Of a DNA stretch of 64,000 nt, positions 44,201 through 50,574 are shown in pieces. The stretch comes from Acidobacteriota bacterium (GTDB taxonomy: Bacteria > Acidobacteriota > Blastocatellia > RBC074), in the NCBI GenBank assembly GCA_016196035.1, contig JACPYM010000002.1:236534-300533 (forward strand), given 5' to 3'. The position numbers and the translations under genes were made by a program. The notes beneath the pieces were generated by a model that saw only the letters and a list, made by a program, of their open reading frames with translations, made no database searches and was not told the DNA's origin. Position 1 is the stretch's first letter. Each line of letters opens with the position of its first letter.

Positions 44201-46411
44201 ACGAGCGGGGTGTTGCCTACGGGGCTGACGCTCAATGCGAATGGGAGCTTCAGCGGCGCGCCGACGCAAGGCGGGACGTTCAATTTCCGCGTGACGGCGA
44301 CGGGCTTTGGCGGTTGCACGGGCTTCCGCGATTACACGCTCGTGGTGCTGTGCCCGGCCATTACGCTCAGTCCGAGCAGTTTGCCAGGCGGGACGGTGGG
44401 GACGGGTTATAGCCAGACGGTGAGTGCGGCGCCGGCGGGGAGTTATAGCTACGCGGTGTCTTCGGGGGCGTTGCCGGCGGGCGTGACGCTGAATGCCGCT
44501 ACAGGCGCGCTTACGGGGACGCCGACGACGACGGGTTCGTTCAGCTTCACCATCACGGCCAGCGCGGGTGGTTGCAGTGGCGCGCAGAGTTACACGGTGG
44601 TGATTGGCTGTGCGGGGATTGCGTTCACGACGAGTTCGCCGCTGCCGGCGGGGCTGGCGGGGGTGGCTTATGCGCAAACGCTCAGCGTGTCGCCGGCGGG
44701 CAGTTATACGTTCACGCTGGTGACGGGCAATTTGCCGGCGGGCTTGCCGCTGAATGCTGTGACCGGCGTCATCAGCGGGCTGCCGACGGTGACGGGGACG
44801 TATACTTTTACGGTCAAGGCGCAGACGGCGGGCGGGTGCAGCGCGACGCAAGCTTACACGCTGGCAATCAACTGCCCGCCGGTGACCTTGTCACCGGCCA
44901 GTCTGCCAAATGGCACGGTGGGCACGGCCTACAGTCAAACGCTCGCGGCGAGTCCGGCGGGCGGCAATTACACGTTTGCGCTGACGAGCGGCGCACTGCC
45001 GGGCGGCTTGAATTTGAATCCGGCGACGGGCAGTTTGAGCGGGACACCGACCACCAACGGTTCGTTCACGTTCACCATCACGGCGACCGGCTTCGGCGCC
45101 TGCGCAGGCAGCAGGTCGTACACGGTGGTCGTTGGCAGCGGCGGTTGTCCGACGATCACCTTGCCGGGGAGCTTGCCGAATGGGGCGGTCGGGCAGCTTT
45201 ACAACAATACTGTCGCGGCCTCGCCGAGTGGCAGTTACAGCTACACAGCGGCGGGGACGTTGCCGCCGGGCGTGACGTTTTACAACGCGGCGGCGCTGCT
45301 GTTTGGCTATCCGACGACGCCGGGGACATACAACTTCACGATCACGGCGACGCAGGGCGCGTGCACGGGCAGCCAGAGTTACAGCGTGCTCATCACGGCG
45401 AACATGGCGGCGTTTGCGCAAGTAGCCGATTACGATGGCGACGGCCAGAGCGATGCGGCCTTGTGGTCGGCCAGCACGGGCCGCTGGAACATTCTGCGTA
45501 GCAGCACGCAGCAAAGCTTCACGTCCAATTGGGGCATGGCGGGCGACCTGGCTTTGCTGGGCGATTACGACGGCGACGGCCAGAGCGATCTGGCCGTGTT
45601 CAGACCGAGCAGCGGGACGTGGTTCGTCAAACGCAGCAGCGATGGCGGCTTCCTCATCAAAGCGTTTGGGGTCGCCAGCGACGTGCCCGTGCCGGGCGAT
45701 TACGACGGCGACGGCAAAACCGACCTGGCCGTCTTTCGGCCCAGCGAAGGCAACTGGTACATCTGGCGCAGTTCGGATGAACGGTTTGAAGTCACCACCT
45801 GGGGCGCGGGCGCGGCGCCCTATCTCGATGTGCCCGTGCCGGGCGATTACGACGGCGACGGCAAAACCGACCTGGCCGTTTTCCGGCGCGCCAACGGCAC
45901 CTGGCTGGTGAAGCGCAGCAGCGACGGCCAATTCATCATCAAGCAATGGGGCCTGAGTTCGGATGTGCCCGTGGCGGCGGATTACGACGGCGACGGCAAA
46001 ACCGACCTCGCCGTCTGGCGCGGCGCGACGGGCGCCTGGTACATCTGGCAAAGCAAGTCGAACCGCTACCGTATCGCGGAGTGGGGCGCCGGCTACGCGC
46101 CCTACCTCGACCAAGCCGCGCCCGCCGATTACGACGGCGACGGCCAAGCCGACCTCGCCGTCTGGCGCGCCAGCGAACAGACCTGGTACATCCAAGCCAG
46201 CAAGGACGGCGCCGTCAAGGCCAGCCGGGCGACACCCTGCCCGGCAAGCCCCGCTAAGCAGGCGCCACACAGGCGGGACGCACTGGCAACGCGTCCCGCC
46301 TGTCAACCAAGCTCAGCGCCGAGTAGTGTCCTGATAAAAAGTTGCAATTCAGTGAAGACTTCAAATCAGCCACAGAGGCACAGAGGCACAGAGGCACAGA
46401 GTATTTTTTGA
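38294..46411 (+). CDS. Giant secreted multidomain protein with ExeM/NucH-like nuclease
   Basis: A 2705-residue protein. The signal peptide ends at ASA-Q (45/46). Domains in order: N-terminal beta-region (50-255), two Calx-beta repeats (about 261-370 and 374-485), an OB-like region (about 488-600), an endonuclease/exonuclease/phosphatase domain (about 770-1108: Glu836 in LMEMEN, NHFKSK, Asp986/Asn988 in GDFNSY, SDHDP at 1097-1101), three DUF11 repeats (about 1110-1492), a CSLREA/beta-helix region (about 1494-1850), six Ig-like repeats (about 1853-2374) and six FG-GAP units with DYDGDGxxDLA calcium loops. The nuclease motifs are complete, so extracellular DNA degradation is likely. The last 65 or so residues look out of frame and run into repeat sequence. 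Confidence 0.88.
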   Translation: MNHKAEQKKSNLTLHMTGLMPGSKRLRCALFCALVLAVCTGVASAQCVSLTTLGSASTQNFDTLSNTAGSTTNNLTIPGWFMTETGGGARDNEQYAVDTGSSTTGDTYSYGAAAATDRALGGLRSGTLIPNFGACFTNNTGATIASLNVAYIGEQWRLGTAARTDALNFEYSLNATDLVTGTWTNVAALNFITPFTTTVGATNGNAAANRTALSSLISSLSIPNGATFWIRWTDVDATGADDGLAVDDFSLTPNAAVVQPNLTINDVSLNEGNAGTTSFTFTVSLSTPAGAGGVTFDIATADNTATQPSDYTQKTLTSQTIPAGSSTYSFTVLVNGDTTPETNETFFVNVTNATGATVTDGQGQGTIVNDDAAPNLTINDVSLNEGNAGTTSFTFTVSLSAPAPAGGVTFDIATADGTALAPGDYTALLPTGQMIPAGSSTFTFTVLVNGDTTSELDETFFVNVTNITNAIGTDTQGQGTIVNDDITKIHDVQGNGSATPIPGATVSVEGVVVATFQGASQLKGFFLQEEDADADADPATSEGIFIFCNTCPTAVAEGQRVKATGAVSEFNNMTEITASTAGSVVVTEAANHLAEVTPAPVSLPIAGDVNAFYEAREGMLVTFVDTLTVSEYNDLFQFGQIELYQGGRPRQFTEMSPPSVAGYTAHLDGLARRKVILDDDNNVQNAPLSLPNGSQFVFHPRANGGFSVGTQGVDFFRGGDLVNGLTGVLHWSFAGTGSVDAWRIRPTTAHPVTFTVTNPRPATPPAVGGAIKAVGMNMLNYFTTIDTTSSNSTGPCGPSGTLDCRGADSVAELNRQRERASIVICTLNADVYALMEMENTTPSATITDLLGAVNTRCGGAHPYAFVNTGGTLGTDAIRSNLIYRTGIVSPVGAPLVDLDPIHNRPPTAQPFDVVDAANPAFGERFTVVANHFKSKGGTGTGGDADAGDGAGAFNATRTAQATRLLTWISSTVVPAAGDPDVLLLGDFNSYAQEQPVTTLTSGGFTDLETALLGANAYSYLFDGQLGHLDYAFASSSLFAKITGVGAWHINADESDLFDYNDEVRDSPGESTFEEKPDGSALVPPRVVFQPATPYRASDHDPVLVGLFQVADLAITKTDGVTTATPGGSVTYTITASNAGPDPVTGATVADTFPAALTCTWTCVGAGGGTCTASGSGNINNSVNLPSGGSVTYTASCSIAANATGTLSNTATVAAPGGVSDPTPGNNSATDSDTLAPQADLAITKTDGVTTATPGGSVTYTITASNAGPSNAPGATVADTFPAALTCTWTCVGAGGGTCTASGSGNINNSVNLPSGGSVTYTASCSIAANATGTLSNTATVAAPGGVTDPTPGNNSATDSDTLSASANLGITKTDGVTTVTPGGSATYTITASNAGPSNATGATVADTFPASLTCTWTCVGAGGGTCTASGSGNINNMVNLPTGASVTYTASCTISAAATGTLSNTATVTAPGGVTDPTPGNNSATDTDTILLACPSTLTVNDLGDTPDNNPGDRVCNDGTGKCTLRAALMEANAITACSPLTIDFSVTGTINLATALPNLNHPNLTISGPGADQLDVHRNAAALFRIFSINSGKTVALSGLSISNGNVTGVDGGGVFSSGNLTLTNCALTGNQTDGEGGAVYATLNGQLTLTGCTLNGNTANKGGGVSSGTVPPTITITINLTNTTISGNVATATGGGIGLDDPNVTMNLLNVTIANNTASASGGGINQTAGTLNFKNTLVAGNTAPAGTDIAGVANSQDYNLIGNTSGATLTGTTTHNLTGVAALLGSLANNGGPTPTQVPLPGSPAIDKGNAGVTTDQRGQARPFDIPGVANAAGGNAADIGAVEVQCAAIALAGLPGGAAGVAYTSGNMASGGTAPYTLSVTAGALPPGVTINGNGLTGTPTQLGTFSFTLLATDAYGCQNSQSYTVVIVCPATSLNPASLPNATINTAYAQTITASPAGSYTFAVTSGVLPTGLTLNANGSFSGAPTQGGTFNFRVTATGFGGCTGFRDYTLVVLCPAITLSPSSLPGGTVGTGYSQTVSAAPAGSYSYAVSSGALPAGVTLNAATGALTGTPTTTGSFSFTITASAGGCSGAQSYTVVIGCAGIAFTTSSPLPAGLAGVAYAQTLSVSPAGSYTFTLVTGNLPAGLPLNAVTGVISGLPTVTGTYTFTVKAQTAGGCSATQAYTLAINCPPVTLSPASLPNGTVGTAYSQTLAASPAGGNYTFALTSGALPGGLNLNPATGSLSGTPTTNGSFTFTITATGFGACAGSRSYTVVVGSGGCPTITLPGSLPNGAVGQLYNNTVAASPSGSYSYTAAGTLPPGVTFYNAAALLFGYPTTPGTYNFTITATQGACTGSQSYSVLITANMAAFAQVADYDGDGQSDAALWSASTGRWNILRSSTQQSFTSNWGMAGDLALLGDYDGDGQSDLAVFRPSSGTWFVKRSSDGGFLIKAFGVASDVPVPGDYDGDGKTDLAVFRPSEGNWYIWRSSDERFEVTTWGAGAAPYLDVPVPGDYDGDGKTDLAVFRRANGTWLVKRSSDGQFIIKQWGLSSDVPVAADYDGDGKTDLAVWRGATGAWYIWQSKSNRYRIAEWGAGYAPYLDQAAPADYDGDGQADLAVWRASEQTWYIQASKDGAVKASRATPCPASPAKQAPHRRDALATRPACQPSSAPSSVLIKSCNSVKTSNQPQRHRGTEAQSIF
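41622..42774 (+). repeat. Three tandem 384-bp DUF11 units inside the giant gene
   Basis: Units start at 41622, 42006 and 42390, with a period of exactly 384 bases (128 residues), each beginning with coding sequence for ADLAITKTDGVTT or a variant. Units 1 and 2 are almost identical at DNA level over long runs (for example 41760-41936 against 42144-42320); unit 3 has diverged in silent positions. Confidence 0.92.
46264..46310. repeat. Inverted repeat ACAGGCGGGACGC family
   Basis: ACACAGGCGGGACGC (from 46264) pairs with GCGTCCCGCCTGT (ending near 46303) around CACTGGCAAC. It lies inside the out-of-frame tail of the giant gene and looks intergenic in origin. Confidence 0.75.
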
Positions 46412-46474
46412 GAAATCCCGCCAATCCTTGTACTCCGGCTCTGTGTCTCTGTGCCTCTGTGGCTGAATTTGTAA
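46366..46474. repeat. Inverted repeat of CACAGAGG units between convergent genes
   Basis: A run of CACAGAGG units (46370-46402) is complemented by CTCTGTGTCTCTGTGCCTCTG (46440-46465 region). The giant gene's stop lies within it. A similar pair occurs at 57705-57790. Confidence 0.85.
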
Positions 46475-46484
46475 ACGCAACTTT

Positions 46485-48266
46485 CTAGTAGGGCATCACC
46501 CGCTGCCGCCGACCAAAGCTTTCTCGATAACACAGCCGCAACAACTCTGCCGCCGGTGTTAACACCACGCCGCGCGCCCGTTGCTGTGCGCCGATTTCAA
46601 AGGCGATGCGCCATTGCGCGAAAAGCGTGCGATAGGCCGTCAGCAAGCTGTGTTGCGGATCGTAAATGTGCGTCGCCTCGGCAGTCACGCCGTTGAGTTC
46701 CAGCACCTTGAAATCCGCGCCGCGCGCGAAGGCTTCCAATGACGCCGCGCGCAAATCGTAACGGCCAAATTGAAAGCCCTCATAACGCTGGCTCAAGCGC
46801 TCAAGCGCCGCCGCCAGCGCGGGGGTGTTGAAGCGCGCGCCATCCAGAAAGATCGCGCCCCGGCAATGCGTGCCCAGTTCGACCAGTTGCAACCGTGCGC
46901 CCGGCGGCAAGATCGTCTTGAGTTTGTCGGGGTGTTGCGCGCAATAAAATTGCGCCAGTGCCACCGCGCGCTCATCGTTCAAGATCAGTTCCTCAACCGT
47001 CTGTTGACCATCGCCGACCAGGACTGGAAAGGTTTTGTGCGTGATCGAAAAAATGCGCCCCTGTGTTTCACTCGGAAGCCGGTAGTAAAACACGCCGAAC
47101 TCCTCGCCCGCGATGTATTCCTGGATGATGACGGCTTCGTTGGCGGCGCGCAGATACGCCAGCAGCGCTTCATCCGAACGCACGACCCGCACGCCGCTGC
47201 CGCGTTGGCCGACATCCGGCTTGAGCACGACGGGATAGGCCAAGCCGTGACGTTGCATAAAACCCTGCGCGCGGGCGTGCCGTTCCGCCAACCCGACATC
47301 CGCTGGCAACAGTTCATAGCGCGCCACAAATTCGCCGGCGTCGCGCAAGCCGTCCAGGATCGCGGCTTTCGATTCGCCGACAAAGCCGCTGGCCGGGATC
47401 GCCGGATTGACGGCGGTGAAGAGCGTCAGGCTGCGCTGCCGCACGGCCAGCCAAATCACATAGAGCAACACCGGCGGATAGAAAAGATAGGGCGGCCAGA
47501 ATTCCCAGCGCGACCAGCGCCGCCACCAACCAACCAACGCGCGCCGCCCGCGCCACGTCGTCAGCCGCATACTCAGCTTCAACAAGGCAAACAGCGCCAA
47601 CCCGATCAGCAGCGTCAACCACCATTGTTCGCGCCCGCGTGCCAACAATCCCGCGCTGGCCGCGCCGCCCAACCAAACCGCCGCGCCCAGCAAGAGCGGC
47701 GTCCAGACCGCGCAGGCGATGAAAAAATACGTGGCGAACCAGCGGAAGTCGGTTTGCAACACGCCCGCCGCAAAATACGTCGGCAAACGCATACCCGGCA
47801 CGAAGCGGCTGCTGGCAATCACCGCCAGGCCGCGTTGTTGCAGCCAAGCGGAACTGCGTTCGACGGCGGCAGGCGTCAGCAACCATTTCAACGGCGCGCG
47901 CTGCAACACGGCGCGCCCCAAATAACGGCCCGCCAGAAACAGCAGCACGTCGCCAATGAAGATGCCGAAAAAACAGGCGAGTAAACCCAACGGCGCGCTG
48001 AGGCGCCCTTGCGCAATCAAGACGCCCGCGTTGATCGTCGTCAGGTCTTCGCTCACCAACGTCGCGGCAGCGAGGGACACGAAATGTACAGCAGGCTGCC
48101 AGCCTGCTGCGGCTGCGCGCCAGGACGCAACAACTTTCAATAAACTTTGCGCCAAGCCCGCAGCAGGCTGGCAGCCTGCTGTACCAACCAGCAGCAGGCA
48201 CAACAGTGCGCCAGCCACCAGCCAGCCGCGCGCATTACGCCAGGGTGAGTTCCAAACGAGTTGCAT
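46485..48266 (-). CDS. DedA/VTT membrane domain fused to an ATP-grasp ligase domain
   Basis: A 593-residue protein from ATG 48266, which overlaps the NRDE gene by 32 bases. Residues about 10-270 form a DedA (VTT) domain: GIFIGDVLLFLAGRYLGR, then RFVPGMRLPTYFAAG. From about 300 on it has an ATP-grasp fold: YPVVLKPDVGQRGSGVRVV, VIIQEYIAGEEFGVF, and the metal-binding FKVLELNGVTAEATH. DedA proteins flip or handle polyprenyl and phospholipids; ATP-grasp enzymes join a carboxylate to an amine. The fusion suggests ligation on a membrane-bound lipid or amino acid substrate. A 99-base repeat (48086-48184) adds 33 residues in frame near the N-terminus. Confidence 0.85.
   Translation of the reverse strand: MQLVWNSPWRNARGWLVAGALLCLLLVGTAGCQPAAGLAQSLLKVVASWRAAAAGWQPAVHFVSLAAATLVSEDLTTINAGVLIAQGRLSAPLGLLACFFGIFIGDVLLFLAGRYLGRAVLQRAPLKWLLTPAAVERSSAWLQQRGLAVIASSRFVPGMRLPTYFAAGVLQTDFRWFATYFFIACAVWTPLLLGAAVWLGGAASAGLLARGREQWWLTLLIGLALFALLKLSMRLTTWRGRRALVGWWRRWSRWEFWPPYLFYPPVLLYVIWLAVRQRSLTLFTAVNPAIPASGFVGESKAAILDGLRDAGEFVARYELLPADVGLAERHARAQGFMQRHGLAYPVVLKPDVGQRGSGVRVVRSDEALLAYLRAANEAVIIQEYIAGEEFGVFYYRLPSETQGRIFSITHKTFPVLVGDGQQTVEELILNDERAVALAQFYCAQHPDKLKTILPPGARLQLVELGTHCRGAIFLDGARFNTPALAAALERLSQRYEGFQFGRYDLRAASLEAFARGADFKVLELNGVTAEATHIYDPQHSLLTAYRTLFAQWRIAFEIGAQQRARGVVLTPAAELLRLCYRESFGRRQRVMPY
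48086..48184. repeat. REPIN-like doublet inside the DedA/ATP-grasp reading frame
   Basis: Arms 48086-48112 and 48158-48184 are exact complements, each palindromic around GCAGGCTGCCAGCCTGC, with a 45-base spacer. The whole is 99 bases, 33 codons, so the frame is kept. Confidence 0.88.
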
Positions 48267-48969
48267 AGGGTGCGGCTCCGGCGGCAGCGCAGGGCGCTTG
48301 CGGAAAGTAATTGAATGTAATCTGTTGCGCGGCGACTTGGATGTGCGAATAGCTGACCGTCTGGGCGTTGTCGCGGTGCATGCAAACCGAAAACGCGCCC
48401 GGCGCGGGCGTGTGGCTCTGATGATAAGCGGCGAGCGCGACGCCGCGTTCAGCCGCACTGGAAACCGATTGCGCGAATTGGGCGCGGCGTTCGGCGATTA
48501 CCCGCGCTGTCGCAAACGAAGAAGAGGTCAACGGCAAGTGTGCTTCGGCGTTGTCCTCGACCGTCAATTGGCAACCGTCCCATTGAAAGAGCCGCGCTGT
48601 TGCCTGCACCGCAACTGCCGCCAGCGTGAAAGGTTGAAAGGCGGTCAAGCGCCGCGCCTGCAAACGTTCCTGCGCATGCTGTGGCCCAAGGCTGTCTAGC
48701 AATTCGAGCAACAGCCAGCCCCGGCTCAAGTATTCATCGCGCGGCGGCCCGGCCTGCACGTCGTAACGATTGAGCAAGGCCAAGGTCAGGCCGTATTGAT
48801 TGATGCCAATCCAGGTGCCGCCGCTTTCGCCGTCAATCGGCGCGCTGAAGCGCACGCCGTGGCGTTCGCGCACGCGCGGCGTCCACGCGGGCGGGCGTGT
48901 GCGACGTTCGTCGCGATTGCAAAACAGTTCATATCCGGTTGCCGTGTGCGTCCAGCTTACCGTGCACAT
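48235..48969 (-). CDS. NRDE-family protein (TANGO2-like)
   Basis: A 244-residue member of the TANGO2/NRDE family. The eponymous NRDE motif is in ELFCNRDERRTRP near residue 18; GGTWIGINQYGLTLALLN follows. The N-terminal Cys2 (MCTVSW) is conserved and recalls Ntn-hydrolases. The animal homologue affects lipid or haem handling; the bacterial role is unknown. It overlaps the DinB-like gene by 13 bases and the DedA/ATP-grasp gene by 32, so the three form one unit. Confidence 0.88.
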   Translation of the reverse strand: MCTVSWTHTATGYELFCNRDERRTRPPAWTPRVRERHGVRFSAPIDGESGGTWIGINQYGLTLALLNRYDVQAGPPRDEYLSRGWLLLELLDSLGPQHAQERLQARRLTAFQPFTLAAVAVQATARLFQWDGCQLTVEDNAEAHLPLTSSSFATARVIAERRAQFAQSVSSAAERGVALAAYHQSHTPAPGAFSVCMHRDNAQTVSYSHIQVAAQQITFNYFPQAPCAAAGAAPYATRLELTLA

Positions 48970-49538
48970 GCGGCCTCCTGTTGGTTTGGGCTGCTGGCGA
49001 CTTCAGCGTGTTGCCAATGCTGTAGCGTCGAAGGGGCGACGCCGAATTCCGCCGCCGAATTGAAACCCTGCAAACGCAGGATCAGCGCCATCAGCGCGTA
49101 ATGATGCACGGTGTGACTCAGCAGAAATTGCAATTCGCGCGTAACGGAAGACCACGCCCAGTGCGGGCTATCCTGCCGCACCTGCAATTCGTCAGGAGGC
49201 TCCTGCGCCAATCTTTCCCGCAACGACTCCATCGTCCACGCGAGGCGCGCGCTGGCGTGGCGGCGATCCTGCGCCGTCAACTCATCGCGCTGACGCTGGT
49301 CATAATCAACGCGGCCTCGCGGCAGGCCGTGCAAAAAGCAGGCGTATGAATCCAGGCAATGCCGCAAGTGACTGCCGACGCCGTAGGCAAACAGCGACCC
49401 CGCCGTCAGCGTGTATTGCTCATCATCCACTTGCGCGAGCAAGTCCAGGCCTTGTTGCAAGACTTGCAAGTTGGCGGCGAGCAGGGCAGCGTGCACTGCC
49501 GTCGTGCTTGCTGATTCAGTTGTGCTGCGGAAAATCAT
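48957..49538 (-). CDS. DinB-like four-helix protein
   Basis: A 193-residue protein from ATG 49538, which has a GGGAG site upstream. Histidines in GVGSHLRHCLDSYACF (helix 2) and LSHTVHHYALMALIL (helix 4) fit the three-His metal site of DinB/YfiT-like proteins. Such enzymes include thiol-dependent transferases and metal-dependent hydrolases; the substrate here is unknown. It sits in the middle of an operon with lipid acyltransferases upstream and NRDE and DedA/ATP-grasp downstream. Confidence 0.8.
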   Translation of the reverse strand: MIFRSTTESASTTAVHAALLAANLQVLQQGLDLLAQVDDEQYTLTAGSLFAYGVGSHLRHCLDSYACFLHGLPRGRVDYDQRQRDELTAQDRRHASARLAWTMESLRERLAQEPPDELQVRQDSPHWAWSSVTRELQFLLSHTVHHYALMALILRLQGFNSAAEFGVAPSTLQHWQHAEVASSPNQQEAACAR

Positions 49539-49593
49539 GCCTTCTCCCAAACGCGCAAACGTTGGTGCGCGGGTTCGTCAATCTTGTGTGGTG

Positions 49594-50574
49594 TTAGCGG
49601 GAAAACCTGAAACCCTCCACCAAACCCCTGATCTTTGTTCCGTACCAAGTGTTGGCGGAAAGCTTTTCAGTTGGCGTTGCTGCTGACGTTGCCTGCGCTG
49701 CCGCACCCTCAGTCAAAGCGCGCGCAACCGCTGTGTGCAACCGTCGCGCCAACAGCTTGCGATCAGGCGCAGACAATGATTCCGCGCCAAACACCAAATC
49801 CCCCTCGAAAGCCGGCAGCGCAAACAGCTTGAGCAGGTGCGGCACAAATTCCATGTCGCCCCACCAGCACACCGCTGCGGAGGCCGGCGTTTCGTCAGGC
49901 GCGGTGCGGTAACGCAAATTCGCGTAGGCCACGCGGCGGCCCGCGCGCACGGCGGGTTCCAGCAACCCGGACTTGAAGGGCAAGACCGTCGTGCCCGCCG
50001 TGGTTGTGCCTTCGGGGAAAAGCACCACGTTTTGCCCGGCGGCCAACGCGTCGGCCAGCAGCGCATTGACGCGCAACAGATCACGCTTGCGCTGGCGGTC
50101 AATAAAGATCGTCTTCATCTGGCGGCTCAGCCAGCCGAACAGGGGCCACGCGGCGATTTCGCTTTTGGCCACGAAGACGCAATCGAATTGCGCCGCCAGC
50201 ACGATGACATCCACGTAGCTCAGGTGATTGGCCACCAAAAAAAACGGCGCGGCGGGCGGCGAGCCGCCGACGTTCAGTCTCAAGCCGAAAATCCAAACCA
50301 TCGTTTTCGCCCAAGCGCGAAAGGCGCTGCCGCGCCAACGCTGCCGCGCTGTTTTTGAAAAGGCCAGACCGGCTGTGCCCAGCAGCCAGAGCAACGCGCC
50401 ACCCAACGTCAGCGCCAGAAACAGGCTCGTCTTGCTTGCCACACGCAGCTTCCGACCGAACTGCCGGGTAAAAGCCTGGAGTTCAGGCTTTAGCCTGCCT
50501 TGGAGATCACGCACACGGGCTAAAGCCTGAACTCCAGGCGCTGGTTCCCGTTGTTCTGTAAGCTCAATCCTCAT
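49594..50574 (-). CDS. PlsC/OlsA-like lysophospholipid (lyso-aminolipid) acyltransferase
   Basis: A 326-residue membrane acyltransferase from ATG 50574, which overlaps the GNAT-type gene by 11 bases. It has a hydrophobic helix (SLFLALTLGGALLWLLG, about 50-70), the catalytic NHLSYVD (HxxxxD) motif and FPEGTTTAG further on. PlsC-type enzymes add the second acyl chain to a lyso-lipid. With an OlsB-like N-acyltransferase next to it, an OlsA-like step in ornithine- or glycine-type lipid synthesis is likely. Residues about 13-34 are coded by a palindromic repeat (50474-50539), so the true mature start may be further in. Confidence 0.88.
   Translation of the reverse strand: MRIELTEQREPAPGVQALARVRDLQGRLKPELQAFTRQFGRKLRVASKTSLFLALTLGGALLWLLGTAGLAFSKTARQRWRGSAFRAWAKTMVWIFGLRLNVGGSPPAAPFFLVANHLSYVDVIVLAAQFDCVFVAKSEIAAWPLFGWLSRQMKTIFIDRQRKRDLLRVNALLADALAAGQNVVLFPEGTTTAGTTVLPFKSGLLEPAVRAGRRVAYANLRYRTAPDETPASAAVCWWGDMEFVPHLLKLFALPAFEGDLVFGAESLSAPDRKLLARRLHTAVARALTEGAAAQATSAATPTEKLSANTWYGTKIRGLVEGFRFSR
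50474..50539. repeat. Inverted repeat inside the 5' end of the OlsA-like gene
   Basis: GCCTGGAGTTCAGGCTTTAG (from 50474) is complemented by the arm 50518-50539 over 22 bases. The 66 bases equal 22 codons, so it is coded in frame in the N-terminal tail. Confidence 0.85.

Noticed and set aside
46770..47984. 404-residue plus-strand frame opposite the DedA/ATP-grasp gene
   Set aside because: Composition is Arg/Gln-rich shadow sequence and the minus strand has clear domain motifs.
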